12,527 bases of DNA from Azorhizobium sp943369575. Lineage in GTDB: Bacteria > Pseudomonadota > Alphaproteobacteria > Rhizobiales > Xanthobacteraceae. The position numbers and the translations under genes were made by a program. How positions within the stretch are numbered: the first letter of the stretch is position 1; each line of letters starts with the position of its first letter. A model generated the notes under the pieces. The model was not told where the DNA came from. It ran no database searches and saw only the letters and a program-made list of their open reading frames with translations. Of the stretch, positions 1 through 7,347 are shown piece by piece. The DNA lies in the NCBI GenBank assembly GCA_943369575.1, contig CALRNP020000174.1, positions 1 to 12,527 of the forward strand, given 5' to 3'.

Positions 1-1432
1 GCGACAACGTCGCTTCGCCCTGTGGGATGGAGGAGACCGGCCGCACCTCGCTCATATGTCCCCCCAGCGCCTCATAGTCCGACAGCTTGAGCGTGAACTC
101 GATGGGCGCCACCAGCGCCGGGGTCGGCACATAGCCGAAGGCGTTGTCCGGCAGGCGGGTCACATCGACCATGAAAGTGATGCCGCCGCCGGGATAGACA
201 TAGACCGGCGCGCCGCCGCTAGTGACATAGGTCAGCGCATCCTTCACCGACTTGGTCAGCCGCACCGGATTTTCGGTCACGCCCGAGCGCAGCGAACCAC
301 CGGCGCCGGCCATGAACAGCACCGTGGACAGTGCCGGTTCGCAATTCTCCTTGACCCGCTCGGCGGAGGCAAGCAGGTCCGCGGGCAAGGGCTTGGCCAC
401 CGGCACCAGCGCCGCGTCCAGCTCGTAATACGCCGCGTGCTCGCCGGTGGTGGAAATGAAGAACAGGCGCAGGCCGGGCCAGGCAACCTTGGGATCAAAC
501 GGGCCGATGATCGCCAGAGGATCGGTGATGTTGGTGCCGCCCCAGCCGGTGCCCGGCTCGGCCACCTGGAAATAACGGCCCGGCGTCGAGCGCCGGCCCT
601 TCATCTTGATGCCGGTTTCGGGAATATCCAGCAGCTTGCCAGCCTGGTGCTCGGACAGCACGCCGGTGATGTGGTCATCCACCACCACCACTTCATCGGC
701 CTTGCCCAGCCACTGCTTGGCGAACATGCCGATGGTGGCGGAGCCGCAGCCGACCCGCATGCGCTCTTCCTGGAAGCCGTTGACAATGGGCGCCTTGCCC
801 GCCTGCACGATCACCGAGGAGCCGCCGTCGATGGTCAGTTCCACCGCCTTGCCGTTGCACAGGTCCAGAAGGGCTTCGCAGGTGACGCGCCCCTCCTTCT
901 TGGCCCCGCCGGTGAGGTGATGCACCCCGCCCAGCGACAGCATCTGCGAGCCATATTCGCTGGTGGTGACGTGCCCCACCGCCTCGCCGGCGGCGCGCAC
1001 CGTCGCCTGCTCCGGGCCGAGGAAGCGGTCGGTGTCGATCTTCACCTTGACGCCGCAATAACTGAAGATGCCCTCGGTCACCACAGTAACCATGTCCACC
1101 CCATCCACCTCGGCGGAGACGATGAACGGAGCGGGCTTGTAATCGGGATAGGTGGTGCCGGCGCCGATGGCGGTCACGAAAGTCTCGTGGTTGCCCAGCA
1201 GCTTGCCGTCCCAGTCGCCGCCGCGGTTGAACGGCACCACGGAGCCGCCCTGCGCCAGCGCCCGGTCCAGCACCACATGGGGGTCCACGCGCACCAACTC
1301 GCCCGCATGATTGGCATAGCGGTCGCACGCGCCGGTGGCGCCCGGCTTGATGTAGCACATCACCGGGCAGGCATCGCAGCGGATCTTCTCGTCGACGGCG
1401 GTCCGCGTGGCGGTGGTCTGGTCGTCTAGCAT
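1..1432 (-). CDS. hnr: 6-hydroxynicotinate reductase, 3' end cut by window edge
   Basis: 477 codons are visible; the C-terminus lies beyond position 1. The family reduces 6-hydroxynicotinate to 1,4,5,6-tetrahydro-6-oxonicotinate with reduced ferredoxin (EC 1.3.7.1) and is known from Eubacterium barkeri and nicotinate-degrading alphaproteobacteria. The N-terminus has a four-cysteine set, C19-x2-C22-x3-C26-x9-C36 (CDACPVMC then GAC), suited to an Fe-S cluster. Two further cysteines lie in conserved-looking blocks: C126 (IFSYCGVK) and C229 (MRVGCGSA). No membrane segment or signal peptide is seen, so it should be cytoplasmic. The start is the ATG at 1432, with GGAG (1447-1444) 11 nt upstream. 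An in-frame GTG at 1441 is possible but only 2 nt from that GGAG. The gene has its own promoter and sits next to nicAB, a ferredoxin, a ferredoxin reductase and enamidase, which supports the assignment. Identification is from recalled family features and context; no alignment was run. Confidence 0.85.
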   Translation of the reverse strand, partial: MLDDQTTATRTAVDEKIRCDACPVMCYIKPGATGACDRYANHAGELVRVDPHVVLDRALAQGGSVVPFNRGGDWDGKLLGNHETFVTAIGAGTTYPDYKPAPFIVSAEVDGVDMVTVVTEGIFSYCGVKVKIDTDRFLGPEQATVRAAGEAVGHVTTSEYGSQMLSLGGVHHLTGGAKKEGRVTCEALLDLCNGKAVELTIDGGSSVIVQAGKAPIVNGFQEERMRVGCGSATIGMFAKQWLGKADEVVVVDDHITGVLSEHQAGKLLDIPETGIKMKGRRSTPGRYFQVAEPGTGWGGTNITDPLAIIGPFDPKVAWPGLRLFFISTTGEHAAYYELDAALVPVAKPLPADLLASAERVKENCEPALSTVLFMAGAGGSLRSGVTENPVRLTKSVKDALTYVTSGGAPVYVYPGGGITFMVDVTRLPDNAFGYVPTPALVAPIEFTLKLSDYEALGGHMSEVRPVSSIPQGEATLS

Positions 1433-1543
1433 TTCGCTCACTGCTCCAGGGCGCGGCGGCGCCGACCCATCTGCAAAGCAAGCACCGGGCGACAGCCCGA
1501 CGCGTCCGAAAGGCGCCCCGCACCGGCGATGAGCGCGGTGCAG

Positions 1544-1586
1544 TTCATATGTGTACTAATGAAATATGCGCCGCCCGACCTGTCAA
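1544..1586 (-). promoter_or_regulatory. hnr promoter with regulon operator (site C)
   Basis: On the minus strand a perfect TTGACA lies at 1586-1581. Seventeen bases downstream is TTCATT (1563-1558), a weak -10 candidate. The 20-mer at 1544-1563, read on the minus strand as TTCATTAGTACACATATGAA, is an inverted repeat with outer arms TTCAT/ATGAA. Its first ten bases match site D (2991-3000) exactly. Read on the plus strand it resembles sites A and B. The operator covers the presumed -10 and start, as expected for a repressor. The leader to the hnr ATG would be about 115-120 nt. Confidence 0.6.
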
Positions 1587-1594
1587 GCACAAGG

Positions 1595-1630
1595 ATGAGG
1601 CACGCTGCACGAAGCGGCAGCGTGCCTCAT
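1595..1630 (-). terminator. Stem-loop after the CoA-transferase gene
   Basis: A perfect 14-bp inverted repeat pairs ATGAGGCACGCTGC (1595-1608) with 1617-1630 around an 8-base loop. It begins 7 bases after the stop of the upstream minus-strand gene (1640-1638) and ends 8 bases before the hnr -35. No long T-run follows on the minus strand (CCTTGTGC), so it is not a textbook intrinsic terminator. It could also be an mRNA 3'-end stabiliser. Its position insulates hnr from the CoA-transferase gene. Confidence 0.6.
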
Positions 1631-1637
1631 GAGCAGA

Positions 1638-2804
1638 TTACCAGAGTTCGCCGGCCTTGAACGCAGCGGTGTGTGCGCCGAGCGCCGGCGAGGGCTGGTC
1701 CGACACCATGGGCTGGCCGTCAATGGTAATCGGCGTGCGCACGCCGGGGATGGTGCCACCGAGGGCGTCAGGGGCAGGAATGTCGATGCGCATGCGGCGG
1801 GCGATGACCTGCGGATCATCGAACACTTCATTGAGCCGGTTGATCGGCCCGGCTGGGACGCCTGCCGCTTCCAGCCGCGCCAGCAGATCGGCCTTGGTGA
1901 AGGTGGCGACCAGATCGGTGAGGCGTTCCACCAGAGGCTCCCGCAGGCGCACCCGCTCCCGATTGGTGGCATAGGCGGGATCTTCGCCCAGCGCCGCATC
2001 GCCGATCACCGCGCAGAAGCGGCGGAATTGCGCGTCATTGCCCACGGCCACGATCACATAGCCATCGCTCACGGCGAAGACCTGATAGGGCACGATGTTG
2101 GGATGGGCATTGCCCAGGCGCGTCGGCGCGGTGCCGCTGACCAGATAGTTCATGGCCTGATTGGCGAGCACGCCCACCTGGCAGTCCAGCAGGGCCATGT
2201 CCACCGTGGCGCCCTGCCCCGTGGCATCCCGGCGCCGCAGGGCCGAGAGAATGCCGACGGTGGCATAGAGGCCGGTGAAAATATCGGCAAATGCGACGCC
2301 CACCTTCATCGGCTCGCCCTTGGGCTCGCCGGTGAGTTCCATGAGGCCGCCCATGCCCTGGACGAGATAGTCGTAGCCCGCCCGCTCCGCATACGGCCCG
2401 TCCTGGCCGAAGCCGGTGACCGAGCAATAGATCAGCTTGGGGTACGCAGCCCGCAGGCTCTCGGCATCCAGGCCATACTTCTTCAGGCCGCCGACCTTGA
2501 AATTCTCCACCAGCACGTCGGCCTTGGCGGCGAGGCGCAGCACATCCGCCTGGCCTTCCGGCGTGCGGAAATCCACCACCACTGATTTCTTGCCGCGATT
2601 GGCGGCGTGGAAGTACGCCGCCGAGAGATCACCGCCATCAGCCGCCTCCACAAAGGGAGGCCCCCAGGTGCGGGTGTCATCACCGTCGGGGCTCTCCACC
2701 TTGATGACGTCGGCGCCGAGATCGGCCAGCACCTGGCCGATCCAGGGGCCGGCCAGGATGCGGGCGAGTTCGAGAACCTTGAGGCCTTCGAGCGGTCGCG
2801 TCAC
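1638..2804 (-). CDS. CaiB/BaiF (class III) CoA-transferase, candidate succinyl-CoA:glutarate CoA-transferase
   Basis: A 388-residue protein of normal length for class III CoA-transferases. The N-terminal block is typical: LEGLKVLELARILAGPWIGQ (residues 5-24), then LADLGADVIKVESPDGDDTR. By register with formyl-CoA transferase, the catalytic aspartate that carries the acyl anhydride is D174 in AFADIFTGLY. A further family block, GQGATVDMALLDCQVG, covers about 196-211. The start is GTG at 2804, with GGAGG 8 nt upstream. The family is broad and the substrate cannot be read from sequence. The Azorhizobium nicotinate pathway needs transfer of CoA from succinyl-CoA to glutarate, and the mammalian glutarate CoA-transferase (SUGCT) belongs to this family, so that reaction is the best inference. 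The gene is divergent from nicA and shares its control region, which supports a role in the same pathway. Family confidence is high; substrate confidence is moderate. Confidence 0.88.
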   Translation of the reverse strand: MTRPLEGLKVLELARILAGPWIGQVLADLGADVIKVESPDGDDTRTWGPPFVEAADGGDLSAAYFHAANRGKKSVVVDFRTPEGQADVLRLAAKADVLVENFKVGGLKKYGLDAESLRAAYPKLIYCSVTGFGQDGPYAERAGYDYLVQGMGGLMELTGEPKGEPMKVGVAFADIFTGLYATVGILSALRRRDATGQGATVDMALLDCQVGVLANQAMNYLVSGTAPTRLGNAHPNIVPYQVFAVSDGYVIVAVGNDAQFRRFCAVIGDAALGEDPAYATNRERVRLREPLVERLTDLVATFTKADLLARLEAAGVPAGPINRLNEVFDDPQVIARRMRIDIPAPDALGGTIPGVRTPITIDGQPMVSDQPSPALGAHTAAFKAGELW

Positions 2805-2981
2805 AGCCAGCCCCTCCCGATAACGACGTGCGACATGGCGCCGAACCGGCGCCGGGCGACAGGAGGAACGCGAGGGATCAGCACCATGGAAACTCTTCTT
2901 CCCGAAAGGATCTGCCGCCGTGCGTGTGCCGCGCCGGCTGCCGGTTGTCGAGGGATTTGCTCAAAAGCGGGGCGTGCCTGC

Positions 2982-3018
2982 TTGACGACATTCATTAGTA
3001 TAGAAACAATCTAGTCAA
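2982..3018. promoter_or_regulatory. Overlapping divergent promoters for the CoA-transferase gene and nicAB, with operator (site D)
   Basis: TTGACG at 2982-2987 (plus) and TTGACT at 3018-3013 (minus) face each other. On the plus strand, 17 bases after the -35 lies AACAAT (3005-3010). On the minus strand, 17 bases after its -35 lies ATGAAT (2995-2990), a weak -10. Between the two -35 boxes sits TTCATTAGTATAGAAACAAT (2991-3010). It matches site C in its first ten bases and sites A and B in the pattern TTCATNNGNNTANNAA. A protein bound here would block both directions. The rest of the 333-bp gap (2805-3137) holds the minus-strand leader of about 180 nt and the nicA leader; I see no other element there except the small ORF at 3053. 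Confidence 0.5.
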
Positions 3019-3052
3019 ACACATCGCGCTGCCAGCCAACAGAGGGGCGGAC

Positions 3053-3145
3053 ATGATCGCGAACCAGATTTCACCGCCGCCCGCTTCCGCGCGCGGTGGG
3101 CGGCGGCGTTTATTGCCGCCTGCGGGACCGCGCCTCCATGGCTGA
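3053..3145 (+). CDS. Possible 30-residue leader peptide overlapping the nicA start
   Basis: ATG at 3053 is preceded by a strong AGAGGGG (3041-3047) with good spacing, better than anything in front of nicA. The frame runs 30 codons, rich in Pro, Arg and Gly (begins MIANQISPPP, ends PRLHG). It stops at TGA 3143-3145, inside codons 2-3 of nicA, which starts at 3138. That overlap would allow translational coupling of nicA to a short upstream ORF. The encoded peptide shows no recognisable function. Alternatives are a chance frame, or an indel that separated nicA from its true upstream start. I know of no homolog. Confidence 0.3.
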   Translation: MIANQISPPPASARGGRRRLLPPAGPRLHG

Positions 3146-3629
3146 GCCAGTGGCGCTGACGGTCAACGGCACGCAGCACAGCTTCGCGCTGCCGCGCGAG
3201 ACGCCGTTGATCTATGTTCTGCGCAACGATCTGGCGCTGAATGGTCCGAAATTTGGATGCGGCCTCGGGGAATGCGGCGCCTGCACGGTGCTGATGGACG
3301 GGGTGGCGGCGCGATCGTGCGTGGTCACGCTCGCCAGCGCCGAAGGGCGGGCGGTGACCACCTTGGAAGGGCTCGGGACATTGGACGCCCTGCATCCGGT
3401 GCAGGCGGCCTTCATCGCCGAGCAGGCGGCACAGTGCGGCTATTGTCTCAACGGCATGATCCTCACTGCCACCGCCTTCCTCGCCAGCCATCCCGATCCG
3501 AGCGAAGCGGAGGTGCGCCACGCCTTGCGCTATAATCTGTGCCGCTGCGGCACCCATGTGGAAATCCTGCGCGCCGTGATGCGCGCCGCCGCGACCCTGA
3601 CAAATACCAAGGGGGATGCGGCGCCATGA
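3138..3629 (+). CDS. nicA: Nicotinate dehydrogenase small (2Fe-2S) subunit
   Basis: A 163-residue member of the xanthine-dehydrogenase-type iron-sulfur subunits, close in layout to NicA of Pseudomonas. It relays electrons from the molybdenum site during hydroxylation of nicotinate to 6-hydroxynicotinate. The plant-type 2Fe-2S site is C41, C46, C49 (GCGLGECGACTV) and C61 (RSCVV). The second site is C100, C103 (QCGYCLNGM) and C135, C137 (NLCRCGTH). The ATG at 3138 is chosen because MAEPVALTVNG matches where NicA-type proteins begin; the region upstream reads unlike the family. An in-frame GTG at 3096 would add 14 residues. The ribosome site in front of 3138 is weak, which makes coupling to the ORF at 3053 plausible. 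The stop overlaps the nicB start as ATGA, so the two subunits are translationally coupled. The specificity call rests on NicA-like sequence plus the linked hnr and enamidase genes. Confidence 0.92.
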   Translation: MAEPVALTVNGTQHSFALPRETPLIYVLRNDLALNGPKFGCGLGECGACTVLMDGVAARSCVVTLASAEGRAVTTLEGLGTLDALHPVQAAFIAEQAAQCGYCLNGMILTATAFLASHPDPSEAEVRHALRYNLCRCGTHVEILRAVMRAAATLTNTKGDAAP

Positions 3630-6600
3630 GCGAACCCAACCCCGCCAAGGCCGACCTCCTCGCCCGCTCCGGGACGCTGGCGGTGCTGCGCCCCGCGCAG
3701 CATGTGCACGGGCTGGTGCCCTCGGCCCCGCCGCCGGAAGGCGCGCTCGACCTGTTCCTGCTGGTGGACGATGCCGGCACCGTCACTGCGTTCAACGGCC
3801 ATGTGGACCTGGGCACCGGCATCCGCACCGCTTTGGCCCAGATTGTCGCCGAAGAGCTGGACGTGCCGCTGGAGCGGGTGGTGATGGTGCTCGGCCATAC
3901 CGGCGGCACTCCCAACCAGGGCGCCACCATCGCCAGCGACAGTATCCAGGTGTCGGCCGTGCCTCTGCGGAGGGCCGCGGCCCAGGCTCGCCACCATCTG
4001 GTAGCGCTGGCGGCCCAGGCGCTGGACCTACCGGCAGCGGACCTTGCAGTGGTCGATGGCGTGGTGGTGCCGCGTTCCGGCGGCAATGCGGGGATCGCCT
4101 ACGGCACTCTCCTCGCCGGCCGTCAGGATCGCCTGATGCTGGCGGACAACGTCGCCTTGAAGCCGATCGCCGACTATCGCGTGGTGGGCCAGCGGATGGC
4201 GCGGGTGGATATTCCCGCCAAGGCCACCGGCGCGTTCGTCTATGTCCATGACGTCCGCCTGCCCGGCATGCTGCATGGGCGCGTGGTGCGTCCGCCTTAT
4301 GCGGGGGTAGATGCCGGCGATTTCATCGGCAAGAGCCTGCTCGGGATCGACGAGGCGTCCGTCGCCGGCATTCCCGGCCTGGTGGCGGTGGTGCATGTGG
4401 GCGATTTCGTCGGCGTGGTGGCCGAGCGCGAGGAACAGGCAGCCGAAGCCGCCCGCCGTCTGGTGGTGCGCTGGAAGCCGACACCGCCCTTGCCGGACCT
4501 GAGCGATGTGGAGGGCGCCCTGCGGGCCAACCCGAGCACGCCGCGCCTGCTCCAGGACAAAGGCGACGTGGATGGCGCGCTGGCAGCCGCCGCCATTCCC
4601 ATGGACCGCACCTATGTGTGGCCGTACCAGATGCACGCCTCCATCGGGCCGTCCTGCGCGGTGGCCGATGTGCGCGCGGACGCCGCCACGGTCTGGTCCG
4701 GAACTCAGAACCCCTATCCGCTGCGCGCCGATATCTCGCTGCTGCTGGGTCTGCCGGAAGAGGCCATCGACATCGTCCGCTTCGAGGCCGCAGGCTGCTA
4801 CGGCCGCAATTGCGCCGACGATGTTGCCGCCGATGCGGCACTGCTGTCGCGAGCGGTGGGACGGCCGGTGCGGGTGCAACTGACCCGCGAGCAGGAACAC
4901 GCCTGGGAGCCCAAGGGCGCCGCCCAGCTCATGGACGTGCGCGGCGGCCTCAACGCCGACGGCACGGTGGCGGCCTATGATTTCTCCACCCGCTACCCGT
5001 CCAATGCCGCCACCACTTTGGCGCTGCTGCTGACGGGACAGGTGCCGGCGTCCGGCCCGGTATTCCAGATGGGCGACCGCACCGCGATCGCCCCTTATGC
5101 CTATGACAACATGCGCGCCGTGGTGCATGACATGGCCCCCATCGTGCGCGCTGCCTGGCTGCGCGGCGTATCGGCCTTGCCCAATTCGTTCGCGCACGAA
5201 AGCTATGTGGACGAACTGGCGACCGCCGCCGGCGTCGATCCGGTGGATTTCCGCCTGCGCCATCTGCACGATCCCCGTGCCGTGGATCTGGTCAAGGCGG
5301 TGGCCGCGCGCGCCGGCTGGGAAAACCGCACCGGCCCGCGCGAGCAGGTGGTGGCGGGCGACGTGGTGCGTGGCCAGGGCTTTGCCTATGCGCTCTATGT
5401 CCACTCCAAATTCCCCGGCTATGGCGCCGCCTGGTCCGCCTGGGTGGCGGAAGTGGAGGTCAACAAATCCACTGGCGACGTCAATGTCACCCGCGTGGTG
5501 GTGGGCCAGGACTCCGGCCTGATGATCAATCCGGCCGGGATCGAGCATCAGATCCACGGCAATGTCATCCAGTCCACCAGCCGGGCGCTGAAGGAGCAGG
5601 TGACCTTCTCGGACACGGCCGTCACCAGCCGGGAATGGGGCGCCTATCCCATCCTCACCTTCCCGGAAGTGCCGGTCATCAATGTGGTGCTGATGCCGCG
5701 ACCGGAGGAGCCGCCCTTGGGCAGCGGCGAATCCGCCTCGGTACCGAGCGCGGCAGCCATCGCCAACGCCATTTTCGACGCCACCGGCGTGCGCTTTCGC
5801 GAGCCGCCCTTCACCCCGGACCGCGTGCGGGCGGCACTTTCCGGCGAGACGCCGCCCCCGCGACCTGCACCTGAAAAGAAGAAGCGTTCCTGGTTCGCCA
5901 TGGCCGGCGCCGCTGTGGCAGGCGCTCTCGGCATGGCCGCTATCGCTCTGCCGATCCGCGGCGCCATCGCCCCCATCGCCCCGCCGGATCCGGCGTCCTT
6001 TTCGGCGGAGATGATCGCCCGTGGCCGGCAACTGGCGGCGCTGGGGGATTGCGCCGTCTGTCACACGGTTCCCGGCGGCGCGGTGAATGCGGGCGGTCGC
6101 CCGATGGAGACGCCGTTCGGCACCGTCTATGCGACCAATCTGACGCCTGACTTGGAAACTGGCATCGGCGGCTGGTCCTATTCGGCATTCGAGCGGGCCA
6201 TGCGCGAAGGCGTCTCGCGCGATGGCCGGCACCTCTACCCCGCCTTCCCCTACACCGCCTTCACCAAAACCAGCGATACCGACCTCCAGGCGCTCTATGC
6301 CTTCCTGATGTCGCAGACGCCGGTGGTGGCGGCGACACCGGCCAGCCGCATGACGTTCCCCTTCAACATCCGCCCGCTGATGGCCGGATGGAACGCGCTG
6401 TTCCTGCGCCCCGGCCAGATGCAGGCGGATCTGGCGCGCTCCCCGCAATGGAATCGCGGCGCGTATCTGGTGGAAGGGCTCGGCCATTGCGGCGGCTGTC
6501 ACACGCCCCGCAACGCGCTGGGGGCCGAGAAGACCGGCGCGGCTTATCTGGCCGGCGGGTTCGCCGATGGCTGGGAAGCGCCCGCGCTCACCGCGCTGTC

Positions 6601-7177
6601 TTCAGCCCCCATCCCCTGGAGCGAGGACGAACTGTTCTCCTATCTGCGCACCGGCTTCTCGCGCTTCCACGGCACGGCGGCGGGACCCATGGCGCCGGTG
6701 GTGCAGGAACTGGCGCATTTGCCGGATGCGGACATTCGCGCCATGGCGGTCTATCTCGCCTCCTTCGCCGGCCCGCCCACCGCTGATGCGGCGGCGCAGG
6801 CCGCCGCACTGGAAGCCAAGGCCAGTGCCAGCCTTCGGCCACTGGATAGCGTCGGCGGGCGGCTCTACGAGGGCGCCTGTGCCGCCTGCCACTCCGCCGA
6901 GGGGCCGACCTTGTTCGGGGTCCGCCCGGCCCTGGCGCTGAACAGCAATGTCCATGCGGCCCGGCCAGACAATCTCATCCGGGTGATCCTGGAGGGCATT
7001 CCCTCCCCCGCCGCTCGCGACCTCGGTGACATGCCCGCCTTCCGCGACAGCCTGGACGACAGCCAGGTGGCGGCGCTGGTGCGCTACATCCGCGCCAAGT
7101 TCGCGCCCGATGCGCCGGCGTGGGATGGGCTGGAGGGCACCGTCGCCCAGCTTCGCGCGACGCCAACGGCCCATTAG
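3626..7177 (+). CDS. nicB: Nicotinate dehydrogenase large subunit: molybdopterin domains fused to a three-haem cytochrome c
   Basis: 1183 residues, close to the length of Pseudomonas NicB. Residues 1 to about 745 are a molybdopterin-binding hydroxylase subunit of the isoquinoline oxidoreductase (IorB) type. The block GHVDLGTGIRT...GGTPNQGATIAS (58-104), which lies in the C-terminal half of xanthine dehydrogenase, is here N-terminal. GSGE at 699-702 supplies the expected active-site glutamate, E702. A basic patch KKKR (751-754) and a hydrophobic stretch (about 756-777) follow. The C-terminal part has three haem-c motifs: CAVCH (809-813), CGGCH (955-959) and CAACH (1085-1089). The enzyme hydroxylates nicotinate at C6 with water; the haems should pass electrons to a terminal oxidase, matching the membrane-bound, cytochrome-coupled nicotinate hydroxylase reported for Azorhizobium. 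The ATG at 3626 has AAGGGGG about 10 nt upstream and overlaps the nicA stop. No signal peptide is visible at the N-terminus. Confidence 0.93.
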   Translation: MSEPNPAKADLLARSGTLAVLRPAQHVHGLVPSAPPPEGALDLFLLVDDAGTVTAFNGHVDLGTGIRTALAQIVAEELDVPLERVVMVLGHTGGTPNQGATIASDSIQVSAVPLRRAAAQARHHLVALAAQALDLPAADLAVVDGVVVPRSGGNAGIAYGTLLAGRQDRLMLADNVALKPIADYRVVGQRMARVDIPAKATGAFVYVHDVRLPGMLHGRVVRPPYAGVDAGDFIGKSLLGIDEASVAGIPGLVAVVHVGDFVGVVAEREEQAAEAARRLVVRWKPTPPLPDLSDVEGALRANPSTPRLLQDKGDVDGALAAAAIPMDRTYVWPYQMHASIGPSCAVADVRADAATVWSGTQNPYPLRADISLLLGLPEEAIDIVRFEAAGCYGRNCADDVAADAALLSRAVGRPVRVQLTREQEHAWEPKGAAQLMDVRGGLNADGTVAAYDFSTRYPSNAATTLALLLTGQVPASGPVFQMGDRTAIAPYAYDNMRAVVHDMAPIVRAAWLRGVSALPNSFAHESYVDELATAAGVDPVDFRLRHLHDPRAVDLVKAVAARAGWENRTGPREQVVAGDVVRGQGFAYALYVHSKFPGYGAAWSAWVAEVEVNKSTGDVNVTRVVVGQDSGLMINPAGIEHQIHGNVIQSTSRALKEQVTFSDTAVTSREWGAYPILTFPEVPVINVVLMPRPEEPPLGSGESASVPSAAAIANAIFDATGVRFREPPFTPDRVRAALSGETPPPRPAPEKKKRSWFAMAGAAVAGALGMAAIALPIRGAIAPIAPPDPASFSAEMIARGRQLAALGDCAVCHTVPGGAVNAGGRPMETPFGTVYATNLTPDLETGIGGWSYSAFERAMREGVSRDGRHLYPAFPYTAFTKTSDTDLQALYAFLMSQTPVVAATPASRMTFPFNIRPLMAGWNALFLRPGQMQADLARSPQWNRGAYLVEGLGHCGGCHTPRNALGAEKTGAAYLAGGFADGWEAPALTALSSAPIPWSEDELFSYLRTGFSRFHGTAAGPMAPVVQELAHLPDADIRAMAVYLASFAGPPTADAAAQAAALEAKASASLRPLDSVGGRLYEGACAACHSAEGPTLFGVRPALALNSNVHAARPDNLIRVILEGIPSPAARDLGDMPAFRDSLDDSQVAALVRYIRAKFAPDAPAWDGLEGTVAQLRATPTAH

Positions 7178-7218
7178 GGCGCCACAACACGCTGATTGCC
7201 CGAAATCTCCGCAGCCTT

Positions 7219-7242
7219 GCGCAAAATGTCCGCATTTCGCGC
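7219..7242 (+). terminator. Imperfect stem-loop downstream of nicB
   Basis: GCGCAAAATG (7219-7228) pairs with CATTTCGCGC (7233-7242) around TCCG, with one A-C mismatch. It lies 41 bases after the nicB stop and just before the ferredoxin promoter. There is no proper T-run after it (only GGTTTCGG), so termination would be weak or partial. Confidence 0.3.
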
Positions 7243-7254
7243 CGGTTTCGGCAA

Positions 7255-7302
7255 TTGACAGGGGCGGCAGGCGTTTCTATTTTTCATTTGTGTACAAACA
7301 AA
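7255..7302 (+). promoter_or_regulatory. Promoter of the ferredoxin-reductase genes with operator (site A)
   Basis: TTGACA (7255-7260), a 17-base spacer, then TATTTT (7278-7283) form the best sigma70-like promoter in the window. The operator TTCATTTGTGTACAAACAAA (7283-7302) begins at the last base of the -10 and covers the presumed start. It has dyad symmetry at 8 of 10 base pairs, with core TTTGTGTACAAA. The layout predicts repression by steric block. The leader to the ferredoxin ATG is about 55-60 nt. Confidence 0.7.
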
Positions 7303-7347
7303 CTGCGATCTTTCGGATCGCGGCATGGAAAGCCGAGGGCCGGAGCC

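Noticed and set aside
56..1429. 457-codon open frame on the plus strand opposite hnr
   Set aside because: Low-complexity composition with no family features; the minus strand encodes a coherent reductase with a four-cysteine cluster.
2801..2995. 64-codon open frame in the divergent intergenic region (minus strand)
   Set aside because: Its start lies inside the operator/promoter region without a ribosome site, and it overlaps the CoA-transferase start; no recognisable content.
3096..3137. Earlier GTG start for nicA
   Set aside because: Would add 14 residues unlike the family N-terminus and has no better ribosome site; kept only as an alternative.
3539..3625. Longer N-terminus for NicB from an upstream ATG
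   Set aside because: Lies within nicA in another frame; the ATG at 3626 has a good ribosome site and the common ATGA overlap.
4028..6502. 824-codon open frame on the minus strand, antisense to nicB
   Set aside because: A shadow of a GC-rich gene: His/Gly/Arg/Ala-rich with no recognisable motif, while the plus strand encodes a full NicB with all active-site and haem motifs.
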